Source: Streptomyces sp. MNU76 (GTDB lineage Bacteria; Actinomycetota; Actinomycetes; Streptomycetales; Streptomycetaceae). From it: DNA of 64,000 nucleotides. The stretch lies in the NCBI RefSeq assembly GCF_020982545.1, contig NZ_JAJKLK010000021.1, positions 407,587 through 471,586 on the forward strand, written 5' to 3'. The translations under genes and the position numbers were made by a program. The notes beneath the pieces are model-generated. The model made no database searches. It was given only the letters and a program-made list of their open reading frames with translations, and was not told where the DNA came from. Shown here piece by piece: positions 49,180-58,931 of the stretch. The first letter of the stretch is position 1. Each line of letters opens with the position of its first letter.

Positions 49180-50613
49180 GTGGCAGAACCCGTACGGATC
49201 CCGGACGCGAAGGTCGCCCTGTCCACGGCCTCCGTGTACCCGGAGTCGACGGCCACGGCCTTCGAGATCGCCGCACGCCTCGGGTACGACGGCGTGGAGG
49301 TCATGGTCTGGACCGACCCGGTCAGCCAGGACCTGGAGGCCCTGCGCCGCCTCTCCGACTACCACCAGATCCCCATCCTCGCCGTCCACGCGCCCTGTCT
49401 CCTGATCACCCAGCGCGTGTGGTCCACCGACCCGTGGGTCAAGCTCCAGCGCGCCCAGGCCGCCGCCGAGAAGCTCGGCGCGAGCACGGTCGTCGTGCAC
49501 CCCCCGTTCCGCTGGCAGCGCCAGTACGCGCGTGACTTCGTCACCGGGATCTGGCGGATGGCGAACGAGACGGACGTCCGGTTCGCCGTCGAGAACATGT
49601 ACCCCTGGCGCTACCGCGACCGCGAGATGCTCGCGTACGCCCCCGACTGGGACGTCACGAACGACGACTACCGGCACTTCACGATCGACCTCAGCCACGC
49701 CGCGACCTCCCGCACCGACGCCCTGGACATGGTCGACCGCATGGGCGACCGCCTCGGCCATGTGCACATGGCGGACGGCAAGGGGTCGGCCAAGGACGAG
49801 CACCTCGTCCCCGGCCGCGGCAGCCAGCCCTGCGCCGAGCTGCTGGAACGTCTCGCCCTGAGCGGTTTCGACGGTCACGTCGTGATCGAGGTCAACACTC
49901 GCCGCGCCATGTCCGCCGCCGAGCGCGAGGCCGACCTGGCGGAGGCGCTCGCCTTCACCCGGCTGCATCTCGCCTCCGCCGCGCGGGTCCCCGACCGTGA
50001 CCCCGGGCACCCCCGCCGCAGGGGCCGGCCCTCCCGTACGGAATCGGCCGACACGCCCGCCGCCCGCGACCGCATCCTGGCGGCGGCCCGCGAGGAGTTC
50101 TCCGAGCGCGGCTACGACAAGGCGTCCATACGCGGCATCGCCAAGGCCGCCGGGGTGGACTCGGCCCTGGTGCACCACTACTTCGGCACGAAGGAGCAGG
50201 TGTTCGAGGCCGCCATCACCCTCTCCTTCGGCCCCGCCATGCAGGCTCCGCAGGCCGTCGAAGAGGGTCCGCTCGGCGATGCCGGCGAGCGGCTCACCCG
50301 GTTCGTCTTCGGCGTCTGGGAGAACCCGGCGACCCGTGCGCCCCTGCTCGCGATCGTCCGTTCCGCCGTGAACAACGAGGCCGCGGCCGCCGTCTTCCGC
50401 CGCATCATCGCCACGCAGGTGCTCCGCCGCATCGCCGACCGCCTGGACGTACCGGACGCGGAGCTGAGGGCGGAACTGGCCGCCGCGCAGCTGGTGGGCA
50501 TCGCGATGTTGCGGTATGTGATCAAGGTGGAGCCGTTGGCGTCGGCGGATCCCGAGCAGATCATCGCAAGGGTGGCTCCCGTGGTGCAGGCACACCTCAC
50601 CGCGCCCTCCTAG
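49180..50613 (+). CDS. Xylose-isomerase-like TIM-barrel protein fused to a TetR regulator
   Basis: One 477-residue frame holds two proteins' worth of sequence. Residues 1-270 are an AP-endonuclease-2/sugar phosphate isomerase TIM barrel (YDGVEVMVWTDPVS, VVVHPPFRWQRQY, FAVENMYPWR, FTIDLSHAATS, HVHMADGKG, GHVVIEVNT). Residues 288-477 are a TetR regulator (HTH: ASIRGIAKAAGVDSALVHHYFGTKEQ; key part AGVDSALVHHYFG). The join (about residues 272-287) spans a five-C run at 50010-50014. A GTG at 50008 lies in another frame and could be the TetR start if a base is missing. So this is either a true fusion or two overlapping genes merged by an indel. Confidence 0.75.
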   Translation: MAEPVRIPDAKVALSTASVYPESTATAFEIAARLGYDGVEVMVWTDPVSQDLEALRRLSDYHQIPILAVHAPCLLITQRVWSTDPWVKLQRAQAAAEKLGASTVVVHPPFRWQRQYARDFVTGIWRMANETDVRFAVENMYPWRYRDREMLAYAPDWDVTNDDYRHFTIDLSHAATSRTDALDMVDRMGDRLGHVHMADGKGSAKDEHLVPGRGSQPCAELLERLALSGFDGHVVIEVNTRRAMSAAEREADLAEALAFTRLHLASAARVPDRDPGHPRRRGRPSRTESADTPAARDRILAAAREEFSERGYDKASIRGIAKAAGVDSALVHHYFGTKEQVFEAAITLSFGPAMQAPQAVEEGPLGDAGERLTRFVFGVWENPATRAPLLAIVRSAVNNEAAAAVFRRIIATQVLRRIADRLDVPDAELRAELAAAQLVGIAMLRYVIKVEPLASADPEQIIARVAPVVQAHLTAPS

Positions 50614-50786
50614 GGGCAGCGGGCAGGGGCAGGGGTGGGGCCGACGGGAGCAGGAGCAACGGGGCCGGGCTCGTACTCGGAAACCGAGACGGGCGTCCCA
50701 TATTTCGGTCATCGTGTCCATCCCCTGGATGACCGGCGTACGCTCGACTTCAGTCATTACTCTCCGAAGGAGCGAGGCGAGCGACG

Positions 50787-52640
50787 ATGCCCGAGCTGAG
50801 GTCCCGCACAGTCACCCACGGCCGCAACATGGCGGGCGCCCGCGCCCTTATGCGCGCCTCCGGTGTACCGGGCGCGGACATCGGCCGCAAGCCGATCATC
50901 GCGGTCGCGAACTCCTTCACCGAGTTCGTGCCGGGCCACACCCACCTCCAGCCGGTGGGCCGGATCGTCAGCGAGGCCATCCGCGAGGCCGGCGGCATCC
51001 CGCGCGAGTTCAACACGATCGCCGTGGACGACGGCATCGCGATGGGCCACGGCGGCATGCTGTACAGCCTCCCCTCCCGCGACCTGATCGCGGACTCGGT
51101 CGAGTACATGGTCGAGGCCCACTGCGCCGACGCGCTGATCTGCATCTCCAACTGCGACAAGATCACCCCGGGCATGCTGAACGCCGCCCTGCGGCTCAAC
51201 ATCCCGACCGTCTTCGTCTCCGGCGGCCCCATGGAGTCCGGCCGGGCCACCCTCGTCGACGGCACGGTCCGCACGCTCGACCTGGTCGACGCGATCTCCG
51301 ACGCCGTGAACGACAAGATCTCGGACGAGGACATCCTCCGTATCGAGGAGAACGCCTGTCCGACCTGTGGCTCCTGCTCCGGCATGTTCACGGCCAACTC
51401 GATGAACTGCCTGACCGAGGCCATCGGCCTCTCCCTCCCGGGCAACGGCTCGGTCCTGGCCACGCACACGGCCCGCAAGCAGCTGTACATCGACGCGGCC
51501 CGCACGGTCATGGACATCACCCGCCGCTACTACGACCAGGACGACGAGACGGTCCTGCCGCGGTCGATCGCGAACTTCGCGGCCTTCGAGAACGCGATGG
51601 CCCTCGACATCGCCATGGGTGGCTCCACCAACACGATCCTGCACCTGCTGGCCGCCGCCCAGGAGGCGGGCGTCCCGTTCGGCCTGAACGAGATCGACGC
51701 CGTCTCGCGCCGCGTGCCGTGCCTGGCCAAGGTCGCGCCGAACGTCGCCAAGGACCGCACGTACTACATGGAGGACGTGCACCGCGCCGGCGGCATCCCG
51801 GCCCTGCTGGGTGAGCTGCACCGCGCGGGCCTGCTCAACGAGGACGTGAACTCCGTCCACAGCCCCTCCCTCGCGGACTGGCTGAAGACCTGGGACGTGC
51901 GCGGGGGCTCCCCGTCGCCCAAGGCCGTCGAGCTGTGGCACGCGGCCCCCGGCTGCGTCCGCTCCGCCGAGGCGTTCTCCACATCCGAGCGCTGGGAGGC
52001 CCTGGACGAGGACGCCGAGGGCGGCTGCATCCGCTCCGCCGAGCACGCCTACTCCAAGGACGGCGGCCTGGCGGTGCTCAAGGGCAACCTCGCCGTCGAC
52101 GGCTGTGTGGTGAAGACGGCAGGCGTCGACGAGTCGATCTGGACCTTCGAGGGCCCGGCGGTCGTCTGCGAGTCGCAGGAGGAGGCCGTCCAGAAGATCC
52201 TGCTGAAGGAGATCAAGGAGGGCGACGTCGTCGTCATCCGCTACGAGGGCCCCAAGGGCGGCCCCGGCATGCAGGAGATGCTCTACCCGACCTCGTACCT
52301 CAAGGGCCGGGGCCTGGGCAAGTCCTGCGCGCTGATCACCGACGGCCGTTTCTCCGGCGGCACCTCGGGACTGTCCATCGGCCACGCCTCGCCCGAGGCG
52401 GCCGGCGGCGGCACGATCGCCCTCGTCGAGGACGGCGACCGCATCCGCATCGACATCCCGAACCGTTCGATCGAGCTGCTGGTCGACGACGCCGAACTGG
52501 CCCGCCGCGAGCAGGCGCTGAACGGCGTCTACGCCCCGAAGAACCGGGAGCGCAAGGTGTCTGCCGCGCTGCGCGCCTACGCCGCGATGGCCACCAGCGC
52601 CGACAAGGGCGCGGTCCGGGACGTCAGCAAGCTGGGCTGA
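50787..52640 (+). CDS. ilvD: Dihydroxy-acid dehydratase
   Basis: The 617-residue iron-sulfur enzyme makes the 2-keto acids of valine, isoleucine and pantothenate synthesis. The cluster Cys residues are in CISNCDKITPGM and CPTCGSCSGMF. The C-terminal domain has TDGRFSGGTSGLSIGH with the catalytic Ser region. It is full length and intact. GGAG is 11 bases before the ATG. The 173-base gap before it probably holds its promoter. Confidence 0.97.
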   Translation: MPELRSRTVTHGRNMAGARALMRASGVPGADIGRKPIIAVANSFTEFVPGHTHLQPVGRIVSEAIREAGGIPREFNTIAVDDGIAMGHGGMLYSLPSRDLIADSVEYMVEAHCADALICISNCDKITPGMLNAALRLNIPTVFVSGGPMESGRATLVDGTVRTLDLVDAISDAVNDKISDEDILRIEENACPTCGSCSGMFTANSMNCLTEAIGLSLPGNGSVLATHTARKQLYIDAARTVMDITRRYYDQDDETVLPRSIANFAAFENAMALDIAMGGSTNTILHLLAAAQEAGVPFGLNEIDAVSRRVPCLAKVAPNVAKDRTYYMEDVHRAGGIPALLGELHRAGLLNEDVNSVHSPSLADWLKTWDVRGGSPSPKAVELWHAAPGCVRSAEAFSTSERWEALDEDAEGGCIRSAEHAYSKDGGLAVLKGNLAVDGCVVKTAGVDESIWTFEGPAVVCESQEEAVQKILLKEIKEGDVVVIRYEGPKGGPGMQEMLYPTSYLKGRGLGKSCALITDGRFSGGTSGLSIGHASPEAAGGGTIALVEDGDRIRIDIPNRSIELLVDDAELARREQALNGVYAPKNRERKVSAALRAYAAMATSADKGAVRDVSKLG

Positions 52641-52723
52641 GGGCCGGCGCCGTCCGCGGTCCGCCGTCCCGCACGACGGCTGTGGCTGTACGAAAGCGAC
52701 GGCTGCACGAGTCCCGTACGAGT

Positions 52724-52753
52724 GAGGGCCGTTCCCCGGTGGGGACGGCCCTC
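52724..52753. terminator. Bidirectional hairpin, ilvD / Ser-Thr kinase
   Basis: GAGGGCCGTTCCCC pairs with GGGGACGGCCCTC with one bulged T around a GGT loop, between two convergent genes. Confidence 0.75.
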
Positions 52754-52797
52754 GGTCGTGTACGGGTCGTGTACGGCTTGTGGGGCCGGCCGCCGTC

Positions 52798-55191
52798 TCA
52801 CCAGCTCGCCGGGTCGGTTCCGTCCAGGCCGAGCACGGTCCCGTCGAGCGCGCCCGCGCAGACTCGGCCGTCGATCACCACCGGCCGGGGCAGGGCGCCG
52901 GTGAGGCGGTCCGATTCGCCGAGCCGTGCCGGTGTGTCCCCGCTGATCCGTCCCTTGCGCACGTCGACCGCGAGCACCCGGCCGTCGGACGAGGTGAAGT
53001 ACACATACCGGTCGCCGACGACGGGTGTCGAACTCCGCGCGACCCCCGTCTCGGTCCGCCACACCTGCGCGCGGGCCTTCATGTCGACGGCCACGAGCGC
53101 GCCGCTCGCGCCGCTCAGCAGGTACACGACATCACCCCGCACCACCGCGTGCGCCTGTTCGAGCCGTACGGGCAGCTCGACCCGGACGGTCTTCCCGGTG
53201 CCGGGGTCGTACCGGACCACGGCGACCGTGTCGGGGTAGGCGCCCCCGATCGCGGCGAAGAGGAGGGAGCCGTCCTGGGCCCCCACGGGTTCCAGCTGAC
53301 CGTCCAGCCGGGCGTCCCACCGCACGTCGCCCGTCTCGGGGTCCACCGCGGTGACCCGGGTCCGAGCCCCCGTGCCCGCGCCGGTGACGCTCGCCACGTA
53401 GGCCGACCGGTCGCCGTCGAACGACGTGAAGTACGCCTCCGGCTGCCCCGGGATCCGGCGGCTCCACACGGTGTCGCCGGTGGCGCCGTCCACCCCGGTG
53501 ACCGTTCCGTCGGCTGAGGTCAGCAGCAGCATGCCGCCCGCGAACCGCTGGGCGCCGTACACGGAGAGGTCCCGCTCCCACCGCGCCTTGCCGGTGTGCG
53601 GATCGAGCGCCTGGACCCGGCGGTTGTGGTCTGTCAGTACGTGCACCAGCCCGCCGGCCTCGACGGGCGGGGCACCCGTGCCCGGCGCGCCCACGCCTTC
53701 GACGGTGTGCCGCCACAGCACGCTGCCGTCCGCCGGATCCAGCGCGGAGACCAGCCCCGGCTGGGAGCAGAGCAGCTTCCCGGCCCCGTACGAGCACTGC
53801 GGCACGCTCCCGTTCTTCGCCGCGGGCTTGGTGGCCCAGGCTTCGAGCGCGGGCGAGGCGGCCGCGGCACGACTGGCCCGGGGAGTGGCCGCGGCCCCGT
53901 CCGCCCGCCCGCCGTCACCGCCCAGCATCCGCGCCGAGACGAACCCGCCTCCCGCGACGAGCACCAGCGAGGCGGCGACCAGAACGGCCCGCCGCCGCAA
54001 CCGCCTGCCGACCGAACCGGCCCCGCGTCCAGGCTCACTGTCGCGGGGCGCCCCGGACTCACTGCGACCATCACCGACACCTGCACCGGACCTCGGGCCC
54101 GGGCCTGTGCCCGTGTGCGTGTCCGTATCGGTGCCGGTGCCGGTGCCGGTGTTCGTGTCTGTCGCGGTGCCGGTGCCGGGGCTGGTGCCGGTTCTGGTGT
54201 GGGTGCCGGAGCTCTCGGCCTCCCTCCATCCAGCGTTCGTGTCCCCGTGCTCCCTGCCGTCCGGGACGGCCCCAGCCCACCCCGCCCCTCGTCTCTCCTT
54301 CTCCCGCTCCCTCTCCCGTTCCCGGTCCCGCTGGGACGGTATGAAGCTCTGGGTGTCGTACGAGGCCGCCACGGACCGGAGTTCGTGCATCAGCTGGTCC
54401 GCGGTGGGCCGGTCGTCGGGCTCCTTCGCGAGGCAGGCGCGGACGAGCGGCGCGAGGTTGTCGGGCACGCCGGTGAGGTCCGGCTCGTCGTGGACGACCT
54501 GGTAGGCGACGACGTAGGGGCTGTCGGAGTCGAAGGGGCCGCGACCGGTGGCCGCGTGCACGGTCACCGAACCGAGGGCGAAGATGTCGGCGGCGGGCCC
54601 GACCTCCCGGGGCCGCCGGAACTGTTCGGGGGCCATGAACGGCGGTGTACCGATCAACTTGCCGGTCTCCGTTCGCAGTTCACTGTCCTTCGGCCGGGAG
54701 ATACCGAAGTCGATGACCTTGGGGCCGTCCTCGGCGAGCAGAACGTTGCTGGGCTTGAGATCCCGGTGCACCACGCCGGCGCGGTGGATGTCGCGCAGGG
54801 CCTCCGCGAGTCCGGCCATCAGCCGCCGCAACTGGCCGGGTGGCATGGGCCCGTTCCGCTTGACGTGCTCGGCGAGGGTGGGGCCGGGGATGAAGAGGGT
54901 GGCCATCCAGGGCCGGGGGCTGTCCGTGTCGGCGTCGACGACAGGTGCGGTGAAGGCGCCGCTGACCCGCCGGGCGGCGGCCACCTCCTGTCGGAAACGG
55001 CCCCTGAACTCGGGGTCCTTGGCGAACTCGGCATGCACCACCTTCACCGCGAGCCGTAGCCCCGAGGTCGAGGTGGCCAGATGGACGACACCCATGCCGC
55101 CAGATCCCAGACACGACTCCAGGCGGTACTGACCGGAGTACTCGGGAAGTTCCGCTTCTGCTCCCGACCCGGTGCCCCGCTGCGGTGCCAT
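52798..55191 (-). CDS. Ser/Thr protein kinase with extracytoplasmic PQQ-type beta-propeller
   Basis: The 797-residue PASTA-less eukaryotic-type kinase has P-loop LGSGGMGVVH, Lys50 (AVKVV), catalytic HRD at 142-144, DFG at 161-163 and GTPPFMAPEQ. A low-complexity linker follows (Arg-Glu repeat, then Thr-Gly-Thr-Asp repeat, about 305-390), then a TM helix near 415-435 (AVLVAASLVLVAGGGFVSA). The exported PQQ-like propeller has repeated W-x-tryptophan-dock blades (VLWRHTVEG, ARWERDLS, TVWSRRIPG, VRWDARLDG). It is probably a transmembrane sensor kinase. The ATG at 55191 is preferred. Confidence 0.9.
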   Translation of the reverse strand: MAPQRGTGSGAEAELPEYSGQYRLESCLGSGGMGVVHLATSTSGLRLAVKVVHAEFAKDPEFRGRFRQEVAAARRVSGAFTAPVVDADTDSPRPWMATLFIPGPTLAEHVKRNGPMPPGQLRRLMAGLAEALRDIHRAGVVHRDLKPSNVLLAEDGPKVIDFGISRPKDSELRTETGKLIGTPPFMAPEQFRRPREVGPAADIFALGSVTVHAATGRGPFDSDSPYVVAYQVVHDEPDLTGVPDNLAPLVRACLAKEPDDRPTADQLMHELRSVAASYDTQSFIPSQRDREREREREKERRGAGWAGAVPDGREHGDTNAGWREAESSGTHTRTGTSPGTGTATDTNTGTGTGTDTDTHTGTGPGPRSGAGVGDGRSESGAPRDSEPGRGAGSVGRRLRRRAVLVAASLVLVAGGGFVSARMLGGDGGRADGAAATPRASRAAAASPALEAWATKPAAKNGSVPQCSYGAGKLLCSQPGLVSALDPADGSVLWRHTVEGVGAPGTGAPPVEAGGLVHVLTDHNRRVQALDPHTGKARWERDLSVYGAQRFAGGMLLLTSADGTVTGVDGATGDTVWSRRIPGQPEAYFTSFDGDRSAYVASVTGAGTGARTRVTAVDPETGDVRWDARLDGQLEPVGAQDGSLLFAAIGGAYPDTVAVVRYDPGTGKTVRVELPVRLEQAHAVVRGDVVYLLSGASGALVAVDMKARAQVWRTETGVARSSTPVVGDRYVYFTSSDGRVLAVDVRKGRISGDTPARLGESDRLTGALPRPVVIDGRVCAGALDGTVLGLDGTDPASW
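54131..54180. repeat. Short tandem repeats in the kinase linker
   Basis: GGTGCC-type hexamer runs encode the Thr-Gly/Asp-Thr linker of the kinase. Another short C/T-rich run at 54295-54335 encodes the Arg-Glu stretch. Both keep the frame. Confidence 0.75.
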
Positions 55192-55331
55192 GGGTCCACC
55201 CCCGTGCTGTTTCGGCCGCTCTCGCGACGCTCGGAGCCTAGTCGATGACACGTACCGGACAGAGGCGGCTTGCTAGCCTGCGCGTGCGAAAAACGCACAG
55301 GTGTGCGTGTCCTGATTCAGGGGTATCAAAG

Positions 55332-55356
55332 GGTCCCCATGGCTTGCATGGGGACC
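55332..55356. promoter_or_regulatory. Perfect inverted repeat upstream of the SH3-domain gene
   Basis: GGTCCCCATG (55332-55341) and CATGGGGACC (55347-55356) flank a GCTTG loop, 53 bases before the start codon. Two TTTCAAA direct repeats lie between it and the ribosome site. It could be an operator or an RNA stem. Confidence 0.55.
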
Positions 55357-55408
55357 AAACGGGGTTCGCACGGGTTTCAAAGCAGTTTCAAACGGGGGGA
55401 GTTCAGCC

Positions 55409-55750
55409 ATGTCTGTCGAGCATGCCGAAGAGATCACGGGTGACGGCGAGGGGGAGCGGACCGCCACCGTGGCGGCCACCGCGGCGGCGGTCACCGCGGC
55501 CGTCCGGTACTACTCGGTCGCGCCGGGTGTCCGCCTCAACGTCCGCAGCGGCCCGAGCACGAGTTACGGCATCGTCCGCGTCCTCTCCGAGGGCGCCAGG
55601 GTGCCGATCTACTGCCAGACCCCGGGCCAGACCATCTCCGGTCCGTACGGCACGACGAACCTCTGGGACAACATCGACAACGGTCAGTACATCTCCGACG
55701 CGTACGTCTACACCGGCAGCGACGGCTACGTGGCCGGCCGCTGCGGCTGA
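55409..55750 (+). CDS. Small SH3-domain protein
   Basis: The 113-residue protein has a bacterial SH3 domain (about 33-110): VRLNVRSGPSTSYGIVRVLSEGARVPIYCQTPGQTI, with two Cys (YCQT and the penultimate RCG) that may form a disulfide. The first 30 residues are acidic and then Ala-rich (TVAATAAAVTAA) without a clear basic signal-peptide start. Export is therefore uncertain although the domain type is usually secreted. GGGGGG precedes the ATG. Function unknown. Confidence 0.75.
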   Translation: MSVEHAEEITGDGEGERTATVAATAAAVTAAVRYYSVAPGVRLNVRSGPSTSYGIVRVLSEGARVPIYCQTPGQTISGPYGTTNLWDNIDNGQYISDAYVYTGSDGYVAGRCG

Positions 55751-55916
55751 CCGGTAGGGGACGCCCGGACACCGTTCGTGGAGAGACAGCTCGCCGCGGT
55801 ACCCCGCACCCGGGGTGCCGCGGCGAAGCGGCGAAGCCACAAGGCCTCCCCGGAGAGGCCACCCCACTCCCGATGCCGCCGCCCGGCCCATGTCGACCCG
55901 GGGCGATAATCGACGC

Positions 55917-56486
55917 GTGAGCGATGAACCGAAGAACATCCGGGCGGAGCGGCGGGAGCGGCAGGCGCAGCAGGAGTCGGCGGAACCGCGGGAGCGCCAG
56001 GCGCCCTCGGCGGCCGGGACCACCCCTGCGGGCCCTCGCCCCGAACCCATCCGCTTCTTCGGGACGACCTGGCTGAATCACGACGGCAACTATTCGGCCC
56101 GCCGCGCCGGCGTCACCGCGGGCTCGCTCGCCGCCGTGGTCGCGTCAGCCCTGATGCTGCGCCTGGCCTACGAGGGCCTGCAGCTGGCGGCGGTCGGCGG
56201 CTTCGTCAGCATCCTGGTCGTGATCATGTTCGCCATCTGCAGCGCGCTGGCCTTCGGCCACACCTGGGGCTCCTACACCGAACGCCCCGACCCGGACCGC
56301 CAGTCCTCCCTGCGGGGCCTCCTCGCCATCGGCTTCCTGGGCTCCCTGACCGCCTACTTCCTCCGCTCCCTCAAGGAGGCCCCGGGCGAGGCCCTCCACC
56401 GCGAGGAATACACGACGGCCCGCGACCGGTACGACCGCCGCACAGCCAAGCGCACCGGCAACCCGGCGAAGCGCCGCAGCCCTTGA
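55917..56486 (+). CDS. Integral membrane protein of unknown function
   Basis: The 189-residue protein has a charged cytoplasmic N-terminus (DEPKNIRAERRERQAQQES), a conserved-looking PIRFFGTTWLNHDGNYSARRAG, three hydrophobic segments (about 80-98, 105-128, 142-158) and a basic C-terminus. The GTG at 55917 is preferred. No family function is known to me. It lies alone, followed by a dispersed repeat. Confidence 0.7.
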   Translation: MSDEPKNIRAERRERQAQQESAEPRERQAPSAAGTTPAGPRPEPIRFFGTTWLNHDGNYSARRAGVTAGSLAAVVASALMLRLAYEGLQLAAVGGFVSILVVIMFAICSALAFGHTWGSYTERPDPDRQSSLRGLLAIGFLGSLTAYFLRSLKEAPGEALHREEYTTARDRYDRRTAKRTGNPAKRRSP

Positions 56487-56490
56487 CGCA

Positions 56491-56528
56491 GCCCCCCGGG
56501 GGCGCGGGGAACCGCGCGAGCGGGTTGG
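56491..56528 (-). repeat. Dispersed intergenic hairpin repeat, copy 10
   Basis: CCCCCCGGGGGCGCGGGG, then AACCGCGCGAGCGGGTTGGG: a degenerate inverted copy just after the membrane-protein stop. Confidence 0.75.
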
Positions 56529-56583
56529 GGCGGCGGAGGCCGACAAACCCTCCCCATACCCCCACCGCAAGCCACGATGCCCC

Positions 56584-57375
56584 ATGACCACCTCTCGCCC
56601 TCACCCGGGCCCCACCCTCCCACAGCACCCGAGCCCACTCCTTCAACACCGCCGCAGCCCAGTACGCGGCGAACCGCCCTCCTACCCACCCACCCTGTTC
56701 GACACCGTCGAAGCCCTGTCCCCGCCCTCTCCACGGCTCCCGCACCGTCGACGTAGGCGCGCACCGGCATCTCCACCGCGCTCCTCCACGGACGGGGCGC
56801 CCATGTACTGGCCGTCGAACCCGGCGCGGGCATGGCCGCCCAGTTCCGCCGCTCCCACCCCCCACCCCGTCGTCCGAGGCGACGGCAACGCCCTCCCCGT
56901 CGCCACCGCCTCGACCGACTTCCTGACCTACGCCCAGTCCTGGCACTGGACCGACCCCTCCCGTTCGGTCCCGGAAGCCGTCCGCGTACTGCGCCCCGGC
57001 GGCGTACTCGCCCTCTGGTGGAACTCCGACGCCGCCGACATCCCCTGGATCGCCGACTCCACCACCCGCATCCACCGCTTCCTCGGTGTGGACGCCGGCA
57101 CCCCGATCGAGAAGAGCGGTTCCGGTGCGGCCGCCGCCCTCACCGACACAGCGGGGCTCCTCGACTTCACCCGCCGCGAACTCCGCTGGAGCCGCGAGGT
57201 CTCCCTCGACACCCATCTGGCCAACATCGCCAGTCATTCGACGTTCCTGATCCTGGGCGAAGACGCCACCGCCGAGTTCCTCGCCGAGGAACGAGCGCGC
57301 CTCCGGGAGCTCTTCCCCACAGAAACCATCGAGGAGACCTACGACGTGGACCTGCTACTGGCCATCCGCCCCTGA
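56584..57375 (+). pseudogene. Class I SAM-dependent methyltransferase, frameshifted N-terminal half
   Basis: The C-terminal 165 residues are in frame and family-like (DGNALPVATASTDFLTYAQ, WHWTDPSRSVPEAVRVLRPGG, LALWWNSDAADIPW). The SAM-binding motif is lost in the given frame, but the other frames of 56690-56870 read RTVDVGA, then STALLHGRGAHVLAVEPGAG and MAAQFRRSHP. At least three indels, mostly missing G or C, are therefore needed. The corrected protein would be about 265 residues. Substrate unknown. Confidence 0.7.
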
Positions 57376-58931
57376 ACCAGGCCCCTTTGCATCAACCCTT
57401 CCTGCACCGGGCCCTCCTGCACCGGGCCCTCCTGCACCGGGCCCTCCTGCACCCGCCCCGCGCTCCACGGCCACCCCCGCTCTCCACGCCTCCAAAGCCG
57501 CCGCACACGCGTGATCCACATGCCACAGCCCGCCCAACTCCAGCCGCACACCCCGCTCCCGAGGCACCCCGTCCAACGCGTCCAGCAGCTTTGGCAACCG
57601 CAGGAACGTCGCGTTCCCGACCACCCGTACCACCACCCCCATCTCCCCCCGGTCCTCGATCTCCACATGGACCTGGCTGATGTCCCACGCCGTCTTGACC
57701 ACCGCCAACGCGAGCCCCACCAGCACCCCTCGAAGAGGTTCCAGACGACGATCGCCGAGGCGGTCACCCCAGCACCACCACCTCCCCGCGATCGTGCCCC
57801 CGCCCCCGCCACAGCACCCCCAACTCCCGTACGGGCACCAGCCGACACCCCGCGTACACCAGCAACCCGGCCAGTGCCGCCACGGGGATCACGCCGAGCA
57901 TCCCGGGCAGCAACGCGGCGAAGAGCAACAGCCACAGCCCGTGCAGCATCCGTGAGGCTTTGGTCCGCGCCCCCGCCCGCACGTTCGCCGCGCTCCGTAC
58001 GATCACCGCCGTCATGGGCAGCGCTCCGAGCACCCCGCACAGCACGTTCCCGGCGCCCTGGGCGACCAACTCGCGGTCGTAGTCGGTTCTCGGGCCGTCG
58101 TGCAACTGGTCCACGGCCGCCGCGCCGAAAAGCGACTCGGCGGAGGCGATCAGCGCGAGGGCGAGAACGGTCCCGACCACCCCCACCTCCGCGAGCAACC
58201 CCAGGTCATCGACCGTCGGCACCCGCACGGCCTCCAGCAACCCCCGCACCTCGACCCGTCGCACCCCCAGTTCGAAGACCCCCGTGACCAGGGCCGCGCT
58301 CCCGACAGCCACCAACGGCGCCGGCGCGAACCGCGCTCCCCACCGCCACCGGGGCCACACCACCAACACACCTACCGTGGCACCCCCGAGCGCGAGCGCC
58401 ACGGGATCCACAGCCCCGGGCAACGACCCCAGCCCCGCGACCTTCTCGATCCCCGCCCGGGCGCGGCCGCATCCCCATCGCGTAGACCTGCCCCGCCACC
58501 AGTACCAGCCCGATCCCGGCGAGCATCCCCTGCACCACGGCCACGGACACGGCCCGAAACCACCGCCCCCAGCGCAACACCCCCAACACGAGCTGCAGCA
58601 CTCCGGCGCCGAGCACCAGCACACCGAGCGCCGACAGCCCGTACGCCCGCACTGCCTCGTACACCAACACCGTCAGCCCGGCCGCCGGCCCGCTCACCTG
58701 GAGGCTGCTCCCTGGCAACGCACCGACGACCAGTCCTCCGACGATCCCCGTGACCAGCCCCAACTCCGCCGGCACCCCCGACGCCACCGCGACCCCCGCA
58801 CACAACGGCAGCGCCACCAGGAACACGACGACCGAGGCGGCCAACTCCCCTCGCCACGGCACAGCACCCGGGCCCCCTAGCCATGGCCGGAGCCGTAACC
58901 GTCCCTGAAACGCTCCCAAGGCATTACGCAC
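57355..58931 (-). pseudogene. SulP-family anion transporter with STAS domain, several frameshifts
   Basis: Three frames together give one SulP protein. From GTG 58931, the first membrane helices (ELAASVVVFLVALPLCAGVAVASG; ASGVPAELGLVTGIVGGL) run to VYAMG near 58485. The core follows in a second frame from GIEKVAGLGSL to 57765 (LIASAESLFGAAAVDQLH, ELVAQGAGNVLCGVLGALPMTAV). A third frame gives VWNLFEG and the STAS domain (VHVEIEDRGEMGVVVRVVGNATFLRLP) with the GAGGP tail. Each break is cured by one added G, at GGGG runs near 58486, 58460, 57764 and 57735. The tail overlaps the convergent methyltransferase by 21 bases. Substrate probably sulfate, bicarbonate or another anion. Confidence 0.75.
57401..57450. 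repeat. 15-bp tandem repeat at the SulP 3' end
   Basis: CCTGCACCGGGCCCT occurs three times exactly (57401-57445) plus a partial copy. In the leftward frame it encodes Gly-Ala-Gly-Gly-Pro units after the STAS domain. Confidence 0.85.
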
